Origin: Xenophilus aerolatus
Lineage (GTDB): Bacteria; Pseudomonadota; Gammaproteobacteria; Burkholderiales; Burkholderiaceae_C
DNA: 64,000 nucleotides
Assembly (NCBI GenBank): GCA_029968055.1
Contig: JASCNX010000002.1
Span: 62,001 to 126,000, forward strand
Direction: 5' to 3'
The notes below the pieces were generated by a model. That model was not told where the DNA came from, did no database searches, and saw nothing but the letters and a program-made list of their open reading frames with translations. Below are positions 9,087 through 17,843 of the stretch, piece by piece; positions within the stretch are counted from its first letter, which is position 1, and the number at the start of each line of letters is the position of its first letter. The position numbers and the translations under genes are program-made.

Positions 9087-9596
9087 GTGACTCCTCCCCG
9101 CCGCGCGCAGGCGCCCTCCTTCTCGACCGCCGAGTTCCGCGCGGCGCTGGGCATGTTCGCCACGGGCGTGACCATCGTGACCGCACGCGGCGCCGACGGC
9201 ACGCGCATCGGGCTCACCGCCAACTCGTTCAACTCGGTCTCCCTCGAGCCACCGCTCGTGCTCTGGAGCCTGGCGCGCGCCTCCGGCTCGATGCCCACCC
9301 TGGGCACCGGCTCGCACTACGCCATCAACGTGCTGGCCGCCGACCAGAAAGAGCTGGCCGAACGCTTCGCGCGCCGCTCTGCCGACCGCTTCCAAGGCGT
9401 CGACTTCACCGACGGCGTGGCCGGCGCGCCGCTGCTCGCCGGCGCGGTGGCGGTGTTCGAATGCTTCAACCGCAGCCGCTACGAGGAAGGCGACCACGTC
9501 ATCTTCGTCGGCGAGGTGGAGCGCTGCACCCACCGCGCCGGCGTGCCCCCGCTGCTCTTCCACGGCGGGCATTTCTATACCGAGCATCCGCTCTGA
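9087..9596 (+). CDS. Flavin reductase-like FMN-binding protein
   Basis: 169 residues from the GTG at 9087 (a TTG at 9063 is an alternative). Flavin reductase-like domain over most of the length: FRAALGMFATGVTIVTA, GLTANSFNSVSLEPPLVLWS (the flavin-binding strand), FEGD-like GDHVIFVGEVE and the terminal HGGHFYTE. Members use NAD(P)H to reduce FMN/FAD for partner monooxygenases, or bind flavin as stand-alone reductases. No oxygenase partner is adjacent; the CinA-type gene follows after 7 bases, so the two are probably co-transcribed. Substrate unknown. Confidence 0.88.
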   Translation: MTPPRRAQAPSFSTAEFRAALGMFATGVTIVTARGADGTRIGLTANSFNSVSLEPPLVLWSLARASGSMPTLGTGSHYAINVLAADQKELAERFARRSADRFQGVDFTDGVAGAPLLAGAVAVFECFNRSRYEEGDHVIFVGEVERCTHRAGVPPLLFHGGHFYTEHPL

Positions 9597-9603
9597 ACCA
9601 CCC

Positions 9604-10116
9604 ATGACCGAACGCATCGCCCTGCCCCCGCTGCACACCTTGGCGCACGACGTGGCGGTGCTGCTCAAGGCGCGGCGCGAAACCGTCGCGGTGGCCGAGT
9701 CCTCGGCCGGCGGCCTCGTCTCTGCGGCGCTGCTCGCCGTGCCCGGTGCGTCGGCGTACTTCCTGGGCGGTGCCGTCGTCTATTCGCGCCGCGCGGGCAA
9801 GGCGCTGATGGGACTGACGCCCGCCGACATGGAGGGCATGCGCGCCGAGACCGAGCCCTACGCCCGCATGATGGCCGCGCGCGTGCGCGACATGCACCGT
9901 GCCACGTGGGGCCTGTGTGAGAGCGGTGCAGCCGGCCCGTCGGGCAGCCCTTATGGCGATCCGCCGGGCCACGTGTGCATCGCCGTCGCGGGCGCCGACA
10001 CGCACAGCCGCGTGACGGCCACCGGCGAGGCCGAGCGTCCCGTGAACATGGACCTCTTCGCGCGCGAGCTGCTCACGCTCTTCGCTCAGGTGCTGCGGGA
10101 CGACACCGCAGCCTGA
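9604..10116 (+). CDS. CinA C-terminal-domain amidohydrolase (PncC-like)
   Basis: 170 residues, the stand-alone CinA C-terminal domain. Members such as PncC deamidate nicotinamide mononucleotide to nicotinic acid mononucleotide in NAD recycling. Seen here: AVAESSAGGLVSAALLAVPG (the catalytic Ser region), FLGGAVVYS and the CESGAAGP segment. The usual N-terminal molybdopterin-binding-like domain of full-length CinA is absent. Begins 7 bases after the flavin reductase stop. Confidence 0.85.
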   Translation: MTERIALPPLHTLAHDVAVLLKARRETVAVAESSAGGLVSAALLAVPGASAYFLGGAVVYSRRAGKALMGLTPADMEGMRAETEPYARMMAARVRDMHRATWGLCESGAAGPSGSPYGDPPGHVCIAVAGADTHSRVTATGEAERPVNMDLFARELLTLFAQVLRDDTAA

Positions 10117-10185
10117 GGCCCGCCGGCCTTCAGCCCGGGCACCGCCACAGCCGCACCACCGGGTCGAGGCGCCTGGCGCCAGCGC

Positions 10186-11124
10186 TCAGCGCTTCGTCGT
10201 GCCGTAGGTCGCCTCGAAGCGCGACTGCAGGTACGCCTGCGTCGTCACCGGCGCGTGGCGCGGCGCTTCGCCGGGCGGCACGCAGCTCGGGATCGCGCTG
10301 ACCAGTGCGTCCGGATTGGGGTCGAGGAAGAGCGCGATCGAGTAGCGCTCGCGCGCCGGTCGCAGCACCCGGTGCGGCGTCGACAGGTACACGTCGTTGG
10401 TCCAGCGCATGAGGCAGTCGCCGATGTTGCACACGAAGGCGCCCGGCAGCGGCGGCACGTCGATCCACTGCTCCCGCCCGCGGCCCTGAACCTGCAGCCC
10501 CGAGACACCATCGGTCGCCAGCAGCGTGACGTTGCCGTAGTCGGTGTGGGCGCCTGCCCCGATGCCACCGTTCTTGCCGTCGTCGTTCGCGGCATCCGCG
10601 CCCGCCGGGTAGTGCAGCAGGCGCAGCGTGGCCAGGGGCCGGTCGATCTTGTCGTCGAAGAAGTCCTCGGCCAGGCCGAGGTCGAGCGCGAAGGCGTGGT
10701 GCAGGCGGCGCGCCGCCGCCAGCGTGGCGTCGAAGTACGCCTGCACCTGCTCGCGCCACCCGGGCAGCGTTGGCCAGGCGTTGGGCGGGCGCGTGGCCTC
10801 GTCGGTCCAGATCAGGTTGAAGGCCTCTTTCTGGTCGGCGCCGCGGTGTTCGTCCAGCGCCTCCACGCCCGTGCCCACGTAGCCGCGGTTGTGGCTCAGG
10901 CTCGCATAGGCCAACGCCTGCTTGGCGGCCATCGGCTGGGCAAAGAAGGCGGCGCTGGCCGCGAAGGTGTCGTGCACGCGGCCTGGGGGCACGCCGTGGC
11001 CGGTGATGGCGAAGAAACCGATGTCGCGGCAGGCGGCGCCGACTTGCGCCGCGACGGCGCGGCGCGCGGCAGCATCGTCGCCCGAGAGGGGCGACACGTC
11101 GATGAGGGGAATGGTGTCGGGCAT
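10186..11124 (-). CDS. Isopenicillin N synthase-family Fe(II)/2-oxoglutarate-type oxygenase (cluster I)
   Basis: 312 residues, cytosolic non-haem iron oxygenase of the DIOX_N plus 2OG-FeII_Oxy architecture. Metal ligands are H193, D195 (AHTDYG) and H251 (STPHRV), with R260 and S262 (RYS) for the co-substrate carboxylate, so the active site is complete. It starts 20 bases after the GntR regulator on the same strand and lies divergent from a Bug binding protein, a TauE-type permease and an amidohydrolase. Its closest relative in the window is the oxygenase at 27875-28885, which shares IGFF/TGFF, NHGVP-like, WTNDVY and APRHAP blocks. The natural substrate is unknown; family members include thymine 7-hydroxylase and plant hormone oxidases. 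Confidence 0.9.
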   Translation of the reverse strand: MPDTIPLIDVSPLSGDDAAARRAVAAQVGAACRDIGFFAITGHGVPPGRVHDTFAASAAFFAQPMAAKQALAYASLSHNRGYVGTGVEALDEHRGADQKEAFNLIWTDEATRPPNAWPTLPGWREQVQAYFDATLAAARRLHHAFALDLGLAEDFFDDKIDRPLATLRLLHYPAGADAANDDGKNGGIGAGAHTDYGNVTLLATDGVSGLQVQGRGREQWIDVPPLPGAFVCNIGDCLMRWTNDVYLSTPHRVLRPARERYSIALFLDPNPDALVSAIPSCVPPGEAPRHAPVTTQAYLQSRFEATYGTTKR

Positions 11125-11144
11125 GGATGCGGTACGGGTTGCAA

Positions 11145-11864
11145 TCAGCGCGCCAGCGCCAGCCGGTAGCGGAAGGTGTCGGCACGGTACACCGCCGTTT
11201 CGGCATGGACGGGTTCGCCGGCATCGCTGTAGACGATGCGCTGCACCTCCAGCACCGGTGCGCCGGCTTCGATCTGCAGCAGCTTCGCGTCGGCCGGGCG
11301 GGCCACGCCGGCGCCGATCTCGAGCTCGGCGCGGCCGATGGCCAGGCCCCCTTCGTGCTCGAAGACTTCGATCAGGTCGCGGCGCGAGAAGTCCACGCGG
11401 CCCAGCTTCTCGCCCAGCGCCGGGCGCAGCCAGGAGGTGTTGACCGACAGGGGCTCGCGCTCCAGGTAGCGCAGCGTCTGCAACTGGTAGACCGGCGCGC
11501 CGGTGCGCAATTGCAGCTGAGCGGCCACGGCGGCCGTCGCCTTCACCTGCCGCCAGGCCAGGCGCCGGTTGCTCACCGTGCCGGCCTCGCTGCCCAGCGC
11601 CTCGTGCAGGCCCTGCAGCCGGTTGAGGCTCTGCGATGCCTTGGAATGGGACACGAACGCCCCCTTTCCGTGCAGCTTGACGATCAGCCCGTCGGCCTGC
11701 AGCGCCGCCAGCGCCTGCCGCACGGTGATGCGGCTGACGCCGTGCTCGGCCTGCATCTCGGATTCGGAAGCCAGCTTGTCCCCGGGGCGCAGGCGCCCTT
11801 CGAGGATGTCCGCGCGCAGCGCATCGCGCAGCCGCGCATGCAGCGATTGCGGCAGATCAGCCAT
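11145..11864 (-). CDS. GntR-family regulator, HutC subfamily
   Basis: 239 residues from the ATG at 11864 (an upstream ATG at 11891 would add 9 residues). N-terminal winged helix with the GntR signature LRADILEGRLRPGDKLASES and VSRITVRQALAALQADGLI; C-terminal UTRA effector domain ending with a Y-R-ADTFRYRL motif. HutC-type proteins usually bind small catabolites and repress the adjacent operon. The dyad GTTAT-N8-ATAAC about 45 bases upstream, in the divergent gap, is the likely operator. It heads a two-gene leftward operon with the oxygenase. Confidence 0.93.
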   Translation of the reverse strand: MADLPQSLHARLRDALRADILEGRLRPGDKLASESEMQAEHGVSRITVRQALAALQADGLIVKLHGKGAFVSHSKASQSLNRLQGLHEALGSEAGTVSNRRLAWRQVKATAAVAAQLQLRTGAPVYQLQTLRYLEREPLSVNTSWLRPALGEKLGRVDFSRRDLIEVFEHEGGLAIGRAELEIGAGVARPADAKLLQIEAGAPVLEVQRIVYSDAGEPVHAETAVYRADTFRYRLALAR

Positions 11865-11902
11865 GCGCAGGCCCGCCCACCATGCTGGCATGGCGTTTGC
11901 AT

Positions 11903-11926
11903 AGCTTGTTATAACTTGTCATAACG
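11903..11926. promoter_or_regulatory. Candidate GntR/HutC operator
   Basis: In the GntR/Bug intergenic gap, GTTATAAC (11908-11915) is a perfect palindrome and, with ATAAC at 11921-11925, also forms GTTAT-N8-ATAAC. Two near-repeats, CTTGTTATAA and CTTGTCATAA, are spaced 10 bases apart. The AT-rich stretch contrasts with the surrounding GC and suits a regulator-binding promoter. Confidence 0.55.
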
Positions 11927-11995
11927 AGTAGATTCTCGCACCGTCCGGGTGCTTCCTTCTTTGTCCGTCCGTCCAACCGTTCGAGGAAACCTGCC

Positions 11996-13006
11996 ATGCC
12001 CCGCTTCCATCTCCTGCCTTCGTCGTCGCGCCGCGCCCTGGCTGCCGCGCTCGCTGCCAGCCTCGCGCTGGGCCTTGCCGCGCCGGCTGCCGTCGCGCAG
12101 TCCTATCCGGCCAAGCCGATCACTTTGATTGTGCCGTTCGCGGCCGGCGGCGGCGTCGATGCCACCGCGCGGCTGGTCAACACCAAGCTGGGCGAGGTGC
12201 TCAAGCAGCCGGTGGTGATCGACAACGTGGCGGGCGCGGCCGGCACCATCGGCACGCAGAAGGCGGCGCGCTCGGCCGCCGACGGCTACACCCTGCTCTT
12301 CGCCGTGGCCAGCCCGCTCAACGTGGCGCCGCTGGTTGCGCCCGCGGCCGTGCGCTACGACACCTTCAAGGACTTCGCGCCCATCGCCACCATCGGCGTC
12401 TCGCCCTTCGTGCTGATCGGCAAGAGCAGCCTGCCGGCCGCCAACATGGCCGAGCTGATCGCGCTGGCCAAGAAGGAGCCGGGCAAGCTGAACTTCGGCA
12501 CCGACGGCGTGGGCACCTCGCTGCACGTCACGGCCGAGCTGATCAAGCAGCGCGCCGCCATGGACATCGTGCACGTGCCCTACAAGTCCGGCCCGCAGGT
12601 GCTGACCGACGTCGCCGGCGGCCAGCTCGACCTGGCGGTGCTGCCGCTGTCGCTGGCCCAGCCCTTCATCAAGGACGGCAAGGTCAAGGCCTTCGGCGTG
12701 ACCTCGAAGCAGCGCGCGGCCATCGCACCCAACGTGCCGGCGCTGGCCGAGACCGCGGCGCTGAAGGACTTCGAGGTCGACTCCTGGCTTGGCATCCTGG
12801 CGCCCGCCGGCGTGCCCGCGCCGGTCGCGCAGCAGCTCATGCAGGCCGTCGAGACGACCATGAAGGACCCCGAGGTCGTGCGCCGCCTGGGCGAGATCGC
12901 GGTGCGCCCGGTGGTGATGACCGGCCCCGCCTTCGCCGACTACCTGGCCAAGGAACGCCGCACCGTCCAGGACGTGGTGACCAAGGCCAACATCAAGGCC
13001 GAGTAA
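11996..13006 (+). CDS. Bug/TctC-family extracytoplasmic solute-binding protein
   Basis: 336 residues. Signal peptide over about residues 1-34 (arginine-containing start, hydrophobic core, cut near VAQS), then the Bug fold: YPAKPITLIVPFAAGGGVDATAR at the N-terminus is diagnostic, followed by GTIGTQKAARSAADGYTLL. Periplasmic; binds carboxylates or other small ligands. No TctA/TctB membrane subunits accompany it, which is common for Bug proteins in this family. First gene of a rightward set with a TauE/SafE permease (21-base gap) and an amidohydrolase; probably repressed by the divergent GntR protein. Confidence 0.93.
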   Translation: MPRFHLLPSSSRRALAAALAASLALGLAAPAAVAQSYPAKPITLIVPFAAGGGVDATARLVNTKLGEVLKQPVVIDNVAGAAGTIGTQKAARSAADGYTLLFAVASPLNVAPLVAPAAVRYDTFKDFAPIATIGVSPFVLIGKSSLPAANMAELIALAKKEPGKLNFGTDGVGTSLHVTAELIKQRAAMDIVHVPYKSGPQVLTDVAGGQLDLAVLPLSLAQPFIKDGKVKAFGVTSKQRAAIAPNVPALAETAALKDFEVDSWLGILAPAGVPAPVAQQLMQAVETTMKDPEVVRRLGEIAVRPVVMTGPAFADYLAKERRTVQDVVTKANIKAE

Positions 13007-13027
13007 GGCCTGCCGCTCCCACCGCCG

Positions 13028-13774
13028 ATGGCCCTGCTCGCCCACGCCTGGATCCTGCTGCCCGCGGTGCTGCTCGCCGGCGGGCTGATCGGCGCGACCG
13101 GCATTGGCGGCGTGCTGCTGGTGCCGGTGCTCACGCGCTTCGGCGACGTGCCGGCGCCGCAGGCCATCGCGGCCGCCTCGCTGGCCTTCGCGCTGCCGGC
13201 GCTGGTCGCGCTGCGGCCCCTGGCGTGCGAGCCGGCGCTGGCGCGGCGCACGCTGCCGCTGCTGGCCGGTGCGCTGGCCGGCGCCGCCGGCGGCGCCCTG
13301 CTGGTGCGGTCGCTGCCCCCGGGCGTCCTGCTGGGCGGGGTGACGGCGCTGGTGCTCTTTGCCGGGGTGCGCGGCTTCATGGCGCAGGATCGGCATGCGG
13401 AGCCCGCGCCGCTGCTGTCGGCACCGGTGCTCGCGGGGCTGGGCCTGCTGGTGGGCATCGGCTCCGCGCTCACCGGCACGGGCGGGCCGGTGCTGCTGCT
13501 GCCGCTGCTGATGCTGTGCCGCCAGCGCGTGGACTTCGCGGTGATCGCGGCGCAGGCCGTGCAACTGCCGGTGGCGCTGACCAGCAGCGCCGTGCATGCG
13601 GCCGCCCACCGGCTCGACTGGGGCCTGGCCGCCGCCTGCGGCGTGTTGATGCTGCTCGGCTCGCTGGCCGGCCAGCGCCTGGCGCGCGGCCTGGACCGGC
13701 AGCGGCTGCAGCGCTTCGTGAGCGGCCTGCTGTTGCTGGTGGGGGCCTGGTTTGTCTATCTGCTCTTCGCCTAG
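13028..13774 (+). CDS. TauE/SafE-family membrane transporter
   Basis: 248 residues, seven or eight predicted helices, in the sulfite exporter TauE/SafE family (two repeated halves; the GGxIGATGIGG-like start and GIGSALTGTGGPVLLLPLL in the second half). Members move sulfonates, sulfite or carboxylates across the inner membrane, direction often unproven. Here it lies between a binding protein and an amidohydrolase, so it may serve the same substrate or a product. Starts 21 bases after the preceding stop. Confidence 0.85.
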   Translation: MALLAHAWILLPAVLLAGGLIGATGIGGVLLVPVLTRFGDVPAPQAIAAASLAFALPALVALRPLACEPALARRTLPLLAGALAGAAGGALLVRSLPPGVLLGGVTALVLFAGVRGFMAQDRHAEPAPLLSAPVLAGLGLLVGIGSALTGTGGPVLLLPLLMLCRQRVDFAVIAAQAVQLPVALTSSAVHAAAHRLDWGLAAACGVLMLLGSLAGQRLARGLDRQRLQRFVSGLLLLVGAWFVYLLFA

Positions 13775-13784
13775 GGTGACTCCC

Positions 13785-15212
13785 ATGCTTTCATCGTCCG
13801 ACCTCATCCCCGCCGACGGCGGCCCGCTGCTGCTGGCCCCCGAATGGCTGATGCGCCCCGACGGCGCACAGCGCGGCTGGGCCGCGGCCGTTCAGGGCGG
13901 TCGCTTCACCCACGTCGGCCCGCGCGACGAGGTGCTGGCCACGCACCGGGGCCGCACGGTCGTCGAGCTGCCCCAGCACGTGCTCATGCCCGGTCTCGTC
14001 GACACGCACACGCACCTCACGCAGGCCTTCGGCAAGTCGCTCGCCTTCGGCGAACCGTCCGAGATCTTCAAGCGCATCTGGGTGCCGATGGAGGGCGTGC
14101 TGGACACGCACGCGGCCTACCTCTCGGCCAAGCTCGCGGCGTGGGAGTCGCTGCGCGGCGGCTTCACCACGGTGGTCGATGCGGGCACGCGCTCCGAGGA
14201 AGGGCTGGCCGGCGTGGCGCAGGCCGCGCGCGACACCGGCATCCGCTGCGTGCTGGGCCTGATCTGCAACGACGCCGGCAACGCCGACGGCGAGGCCGGG
14301 GTGCGCCGCATCCTCGAGCGTGCCGCCGGCTTCCTGGCCGAGTTCGAGCACGACCCGCTGGTGCACCCCTCGCTCGCCATCTCCATCCCCGAGGCCGCGA
14401 GCGACCGCATGCTGCACGACGTGGCCGCGCTCACGCGCGAGGCCGGCCGGCGCTTCCAGACCCATGTGAACGAGCACCTTGCCGCCGTGGAGCGGTCCCT
14501 GGTGGCGCGCGGGCTGCGGCCCATCGAGCTGCTGCACGCGGTGGGCGCGCTCAACGACAGCGCCCTGCTCGCGCATGCCACGCTGCTCACGCACCGCGAG
14601 TTCGGCCTGCTGCGGGACAGCGGCGCCGCCGTCGCCTACAACCCGGTCGCCAGCGCCTGGAAGGGCAACGCCGTGCTCGACGCCGGCATGCTGCAGCTGC
14701 TGGGCGTGCCCTTCGGCCTGGGCACCGACGGCACGCGCGCCGACGGCCTGCGGCTGATGGACGCCGCCGAGACCGCGCAGCGCCTCACGCACGGCCTGGC
14801 GAACGGCGACTCGTCCTGCGGCGGCGGCTGGACCTGGCTGGACCACGGCACGCACCGCGGTGCCGAGGCCGCCGGGCTGGGCGCGCTCACCGGCCGCATC
14901 GAGGCCGGCCTGGCGGCCGACTTCCTGCTGCTGGACCTGGACACGCCCGAGTTCCTGCCCAGCTGGGACCTGAGCTGGGAGCTGGTGCGATTCGGCAACC
15001 GCGACCAGATCCGTGCCGTGTTCGTGAACGGCGCGCTGCGCCTGTGGCAGGGCTGGCCGGTGGACTGGGACGCCCGCGCGCTGATGCGCGAGGTCGCCGA
15101 GGTGGCCCGGCGCGACGTGGCGCGTGCGCCGCTGCAGCGCGTGCATGCCACCGCCGACGCCCACCGCGCGCTGGCCCGCACGCCGGCCGACGCCGTGCAA
15201 GCGGGAGACTGA
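13785..15212 (+). CDS. Amidohydrolase of the ATZ/TRZ (chlorohydrolase/aminohydrolase) family
   Basis: 475 residues from the ATG at 13785, 10 bases after the permease stop. TIM-barrel metal-dependent hydrolase: VDTHTHLTQ gives the HxH zinc ligands (H75, H77), THVNEH and AHATLLTHREF supply later histidines, and LGTDGTRADG carries the catalytic Asp. The subfamily includes cytosine, guanine and S-adenosylhomocysteine deaminases and triazine hydrolases, so removal of an amino or similar group from a nitrogen heterocycle is the likely reaction. The exact substrate is unknown. Third gene of the cluster opened by the Bug protein. Confidence 0.88.
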   Translation: MLSSSDLIPADGGPLLLAPEWLMRPDGAQRGWAAAVQGGRFTHVGPRDEVLATHRGRTVVELPQHVLMPGLVDTHTHLTQAFGKSLAFGEPSEIFKRIWVPMEGVLDTHAAYLSAKLAAWESLRGGFTTVVDAGTRSEEGLAGVAQAARDTGIRCVLGLICNDAGNADGEAGVRRILERAAGFLAEFEHDPLVHPSLAISIPEAASDRMLHDVAALTREAGRRFQTHVNEHLAAVERSLVARGLRPIELLHAVGALNDSALLAHATLLTHREFGLLRDSGAAVAYNPVASAWKGNAVLDAGMLQLLGVPFGLGTDGTRADGLRLMDAAETAQRLTHGLANGDSSCGGGWTWLDHGTHRGAEAAGLGALTGRIEAGLAADFLLLDLDTPEFLPSWDLSWELVRFGNRDQIRAVFVNGALRLWQGWPVDWDARALMREVAEVARRDVARAPLQRVHATADAHRALARTPADAVQAGD

Positions 15213-15290
15213 CAGGCCGGCTGCGGCTTCGCCTATCGATGTGTGCGCGACAGCCGCCATGCTGTGGGCATGGCAGCCAAGGAGTCGCCC

Positions 15291-15905
15291 ATGTCCGAGT
15301 CATCAAGAACGAACCCTGCGCCGCACCGCGACCAGGCGGCCGGGGCCCTGTCCCACCGTCTGCGCATCGGCACCATCGCCTTCGCCCTCGGCATCGCGGC
15401 CCTGGGCACCGCCTGGGAGGCGCGCGCCCAGGTGCCCGACGACAAGGGCCGCGGCAACGAGACGCTGCGCGCCGGCGTGCGCGACAGCGACCGCCTGTTC
15501 ATCCGCACCACCGCCGGCTCGCTGATCCGCGAGCGCCAGCTCGGCGCTCTGATGCGCAAGCAGGCCTCCACGCCAGCGATGCGCGGGCTCGGCACGAAGC
15601 TGAGCGAGCAATCCAACCGGCTCTACCGCGAACTCAGCGACATCGCCAGGCGCGAGAAGACAGAGATCCCGCTCGACATGGTCGACGAGTCGCATGCGAA
15701 GCTGCAGCGGCTCGCGACGCTGCGCGGCGCCGAGTTCGACCGCGGAGCGCGCGAGATGGTGATGGAATCGCTCGCGCAGGAGATCAAGGCCTTCGAGTCG
15801 GCCGCCGACAAGACCGACAACGGCTTCGTGCGCAACTGGACGGCGAAGGCGTTGGGCCAGCGCCGCGCGCTGCTAGACGAGTTCCGGCGCGCCGGCCCGC
15901 GCTGA
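15291..15905 (+). CDS. DUF4142-domain periplasmic protein
   Basis: 204 residues from the ATG at 15291, chosen because AAGGAG lies 8 bases upstream. An N-terminal hydrophobic segment (about residues 25-45) ending near ARAQ looks like a signal peptide. The remainder is helical with the DUF4142 pattern (DRLFIRTTAGSLIRERQLG, later ELSDIARREKTEIP). DUF4142 proteins are ferritin-like helical bundles of unknown function, often stress-linked; metal-binding residues are not evident here. No operon partner. Confidence 0.8.
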   Translation: MSESSRTNPAPHRDQAAGALSHRLRIGTIAFALGIAALGTAWEARAQVPDDKGRGNETLRAGVRDSDRLFIRTTAGSLIRERQLGALMRKQASTPAMRGLGTKLSEQSNRLYRELSDIARREKTEIPLDMVDESHAKLQRLATLRGAEFDRGAREMVMESLAQEIKAFESAADKTDNGFVRNWTAKALGQRRALLDEFRRAGPR

Positions 15906-15955
15906 CGCGCAGGAGGAAGCCGTTCGAGCGTCGATGGCACTGAATGCCATCGGCC

Positions 15956-16714
15956 TCAGGCCGTGGGTCGCGTGCCGATCAGCACCGGTTGGTAGAAAGC
16001 GCCGTCCAGCCTGCGCGTGTGCACGAAGCCGGCCTCGCGCATCAGCGCCAGCAGGCGATCGGTCGTGATCGCGTAGTAGCGCGAACGCAGGACGCGCGTG
16101 CCGACCTCGTGCGTGTCGAGGTCTTCCTCCACCGCGAAGAAGCTGAAGTCGTAGTGCGTCGCGTCGGGGCCGTCGAAGTCCCACACCTGGAACAGCACGT
16201 GCCGCCGCCGGCCCTCGACACGTGCGCCGTAGTGCTTGACGAGGTGGCGCCCGCGCGGCTCCTGCGCATAGTCGCGCACGGTGAGCACGCAGCCGCCGCC
16301 GGGGCGCAGGCACAGCCACATCTGGCGCAGCGCGGCGAGGATGTCGGCGTCGTTCTGCAGATGCGGCACCGAGTTGTCGGCCGACAGCACGGCGTCGAAG
16401 CCGCTGCCGTGCAGCGCATGCGCCTCGCGCATGTCGCCCACCGCGGTGTCGATGGACAGGCCGCGCGCCTGCGCCTCCTGCCGCGCGCGGGCCACCGCAC
16501 CGGGCGAGAGGTCCGAGGCCCGCACGGTGTAGCCGCGCTGCGCCAGGCCCAGCGCCTGGGTGCCGATGCCGCAGCTCAGGTCGAGCACGCGCGCCGCGGC
16601 CGGCCACTCGGCCTGCACGATCGCATCGAGCTGCGTGCCCTGCAGCGCCACGCTGGCCGGCCAGTCGGGGTAGATCAGGTGGTACAGCGGTGCGAGCTGG
16701 TCGTAGAAGTCCAT
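15956..16714 (-). CDS. Class I SAM-dependent methyltransferase
   Basis: 252 residues from the ATG at 16714, chosen because MDFYDQLAPLYHLIYPDW begins the domain. Motif I is VLDLSCGIGTQALGLAQRGY, followed by RASDLSPGAV (motif II acid), then FDAVLSADNSVPHL and a post-barrel region. The small-molecule methyltransferase type cannot be narrowed to a substrate. It is convergent with the DUF4142 gene and divergent from the EamA transporter gene. Confidence 0.88.
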   Translation of the reverse strand: MDFYDQLAPLYHLIYPDWPASVALQGTQLDAIVQAEWPAAARVLDLSCGIGTQALGLAQRGYTVRASDLSPGAVARARQEAQARGLSIDTAVGDMREAHALHGSGFDAVLSADNSVPHLQNDADILAALRQMWLCLRPGGGCVLTVRDYAQEPRGRHLVKHYGARVEGRRRHVLFQVWDFDGPDATHYDFSFFAVEEDLDTHEVGTRVLRSRYYAITTDRLLALMREAGFVHTRRLDGAFYQPVLIGTRPTA

Positions 16715-16926
16715 GGCGTGCCGAGGTCGAAGGCCGGCCTGCCACTGTAGCCCCGACCGCCGTTGCGCACGGCCAGGCCTCGGCACCACCGTGACTCCTC
16801 GTATCAGCAAAGCTGATCGGCGGCCTCAGAATTCCCAATTTCCGCGATGCCGTTGCAAGCGGCACCATCTCGGCCGGCCCGCCAGCGCCGTACGGCACGC
16901 GGGCTTTCGTGTTCCTGCAAGCTTCC

Positions 16927-17826
16927 ATGACCGACCGCCACGACCACCTCGACACCCGCGCCATCTCGATCCTCGTTGCCTGCTGCGCGTTCTGGGGGCT
17001 GCAGCAGATCCTGATCAAGACCACGGTCGCCGAGGTGCCGCCGATGTGGCAGGCCAGCCTGCGCATGGGCGGCGCGGTGCTGCTGCTGTGGGCGTGGTGC
17101 CTGCGGCGCGGCGTGCCGCTCTTCGGCCGCGACGGCACGCTGGGCGGCGGCCTGCTCGCGGGGCTGCTCTTCGCCGGCGAGTTCGTCTGCATCTACACCG
17201 GGCTGCAGCACACCAGCGCCTCGCGCCTGACGGTGTTCCTCTACACCTCGCCCTTCGTGGTGGCGCTGCTGGTGCCGCGGCTGGTGCCCTCGGAGCGGCT
17301 GCGCGGCGTGCAATGGGTGGGCCTGGCCATCGCCTTCGCGGCCGTGGTCGTGGCCTTCAGCGAGAGCCTGGGCCACGGCAGCCGCTCGCAGCTGTTCGGC
17401 GACGCGCTGGCGCTGCTGGCCGGCGTGCTGTGGGGCCTGACCACGCTGGTGATCCGCAGCACCAGGCTGGCGACGGCCAGTGCCGAGAAGACCCTGTTCT
17501 ATCAGATCGCCGTCACCGCAGCGATCACGCCGCTGCTGTCGCTGGCCAAGGGCGAGGCATGGGGGCTGTCGTACTCCGGCTACGCCTGGTTCTCGATCGC
17601 GCTGCAGACCGTGATCGGCGCCTTCGTCAGCTACCTGGCCTGGATGTGGCTGCTGCGGCACTACCCCGCCACGCGCATCTCGTCCTTCACCTTCCTCACG
17701 CCGCTGTTCGCGCTGGTCTTCGGGGTGCTGCTGCTGGGCGAGGCGCTGACGCTGCAACTCGTGCTCGCGCTCACCGGCGTGGCCCTGGGCATCGTGCTGG
17801 TGAACCGGCGGGCCGCCGCCCGCTGA
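16927..17826 (+). CDS. EamA/DMT-superfamily transporter (1)
   Basis: 299 residues, ten predicted helices in two EamA repeats (start MTDRHDHLDTRAISILVACC; second half beginning near LAGVLWGLTTLVIRS). Inner-membrane drug/metabolite transporter with no assignable substrate. The ATG at 16927 is preferred because the hydrophilic leader before the first helix is of normal length. The divergent gap carries a small dyad (ATCAGC-AAA-GCTGAT at 16803-16817) that could be a regulator site, unproven. Confidence 0.88.
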   Translation: MTDRHDHLDTRAISILVACCAFWGLQQILIKTTVAEVPPMWQASLRMGGAVLLLWAWCLRRGVPLFGRDGTLGGGLLAGLLFAGEFVCIYTGLQHTSASRLTVFLYTSPFVVALLVPRLVPSERLRGVQWVGLAIAFAAVVVAFSESLGHGSRSQLFGDALALLAGVLWGLTTLVIRSTRLATASAEKTLFYQIAVTAAITPLLSLAKGEAWGLSYSGYAWFSIALQTVIGAFVSYLAWMWLLRHYPATRISSFTFLTPLFALVFGVLLLGEALTLQLVLALTGVALGIVLVNRRAAAR

Positions 17827-17843
17827 GGCCGAGGGCCAACGCC

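Noticed and set aside
8298-9668. Plus- and minus-strand coding genes of 200-450 residues over the nested inverted repeat
   Set aside because: Both frames translate the same repeat arms in opposite directions, show no family similarity, and one runs antisense through the flavin reductase gene.
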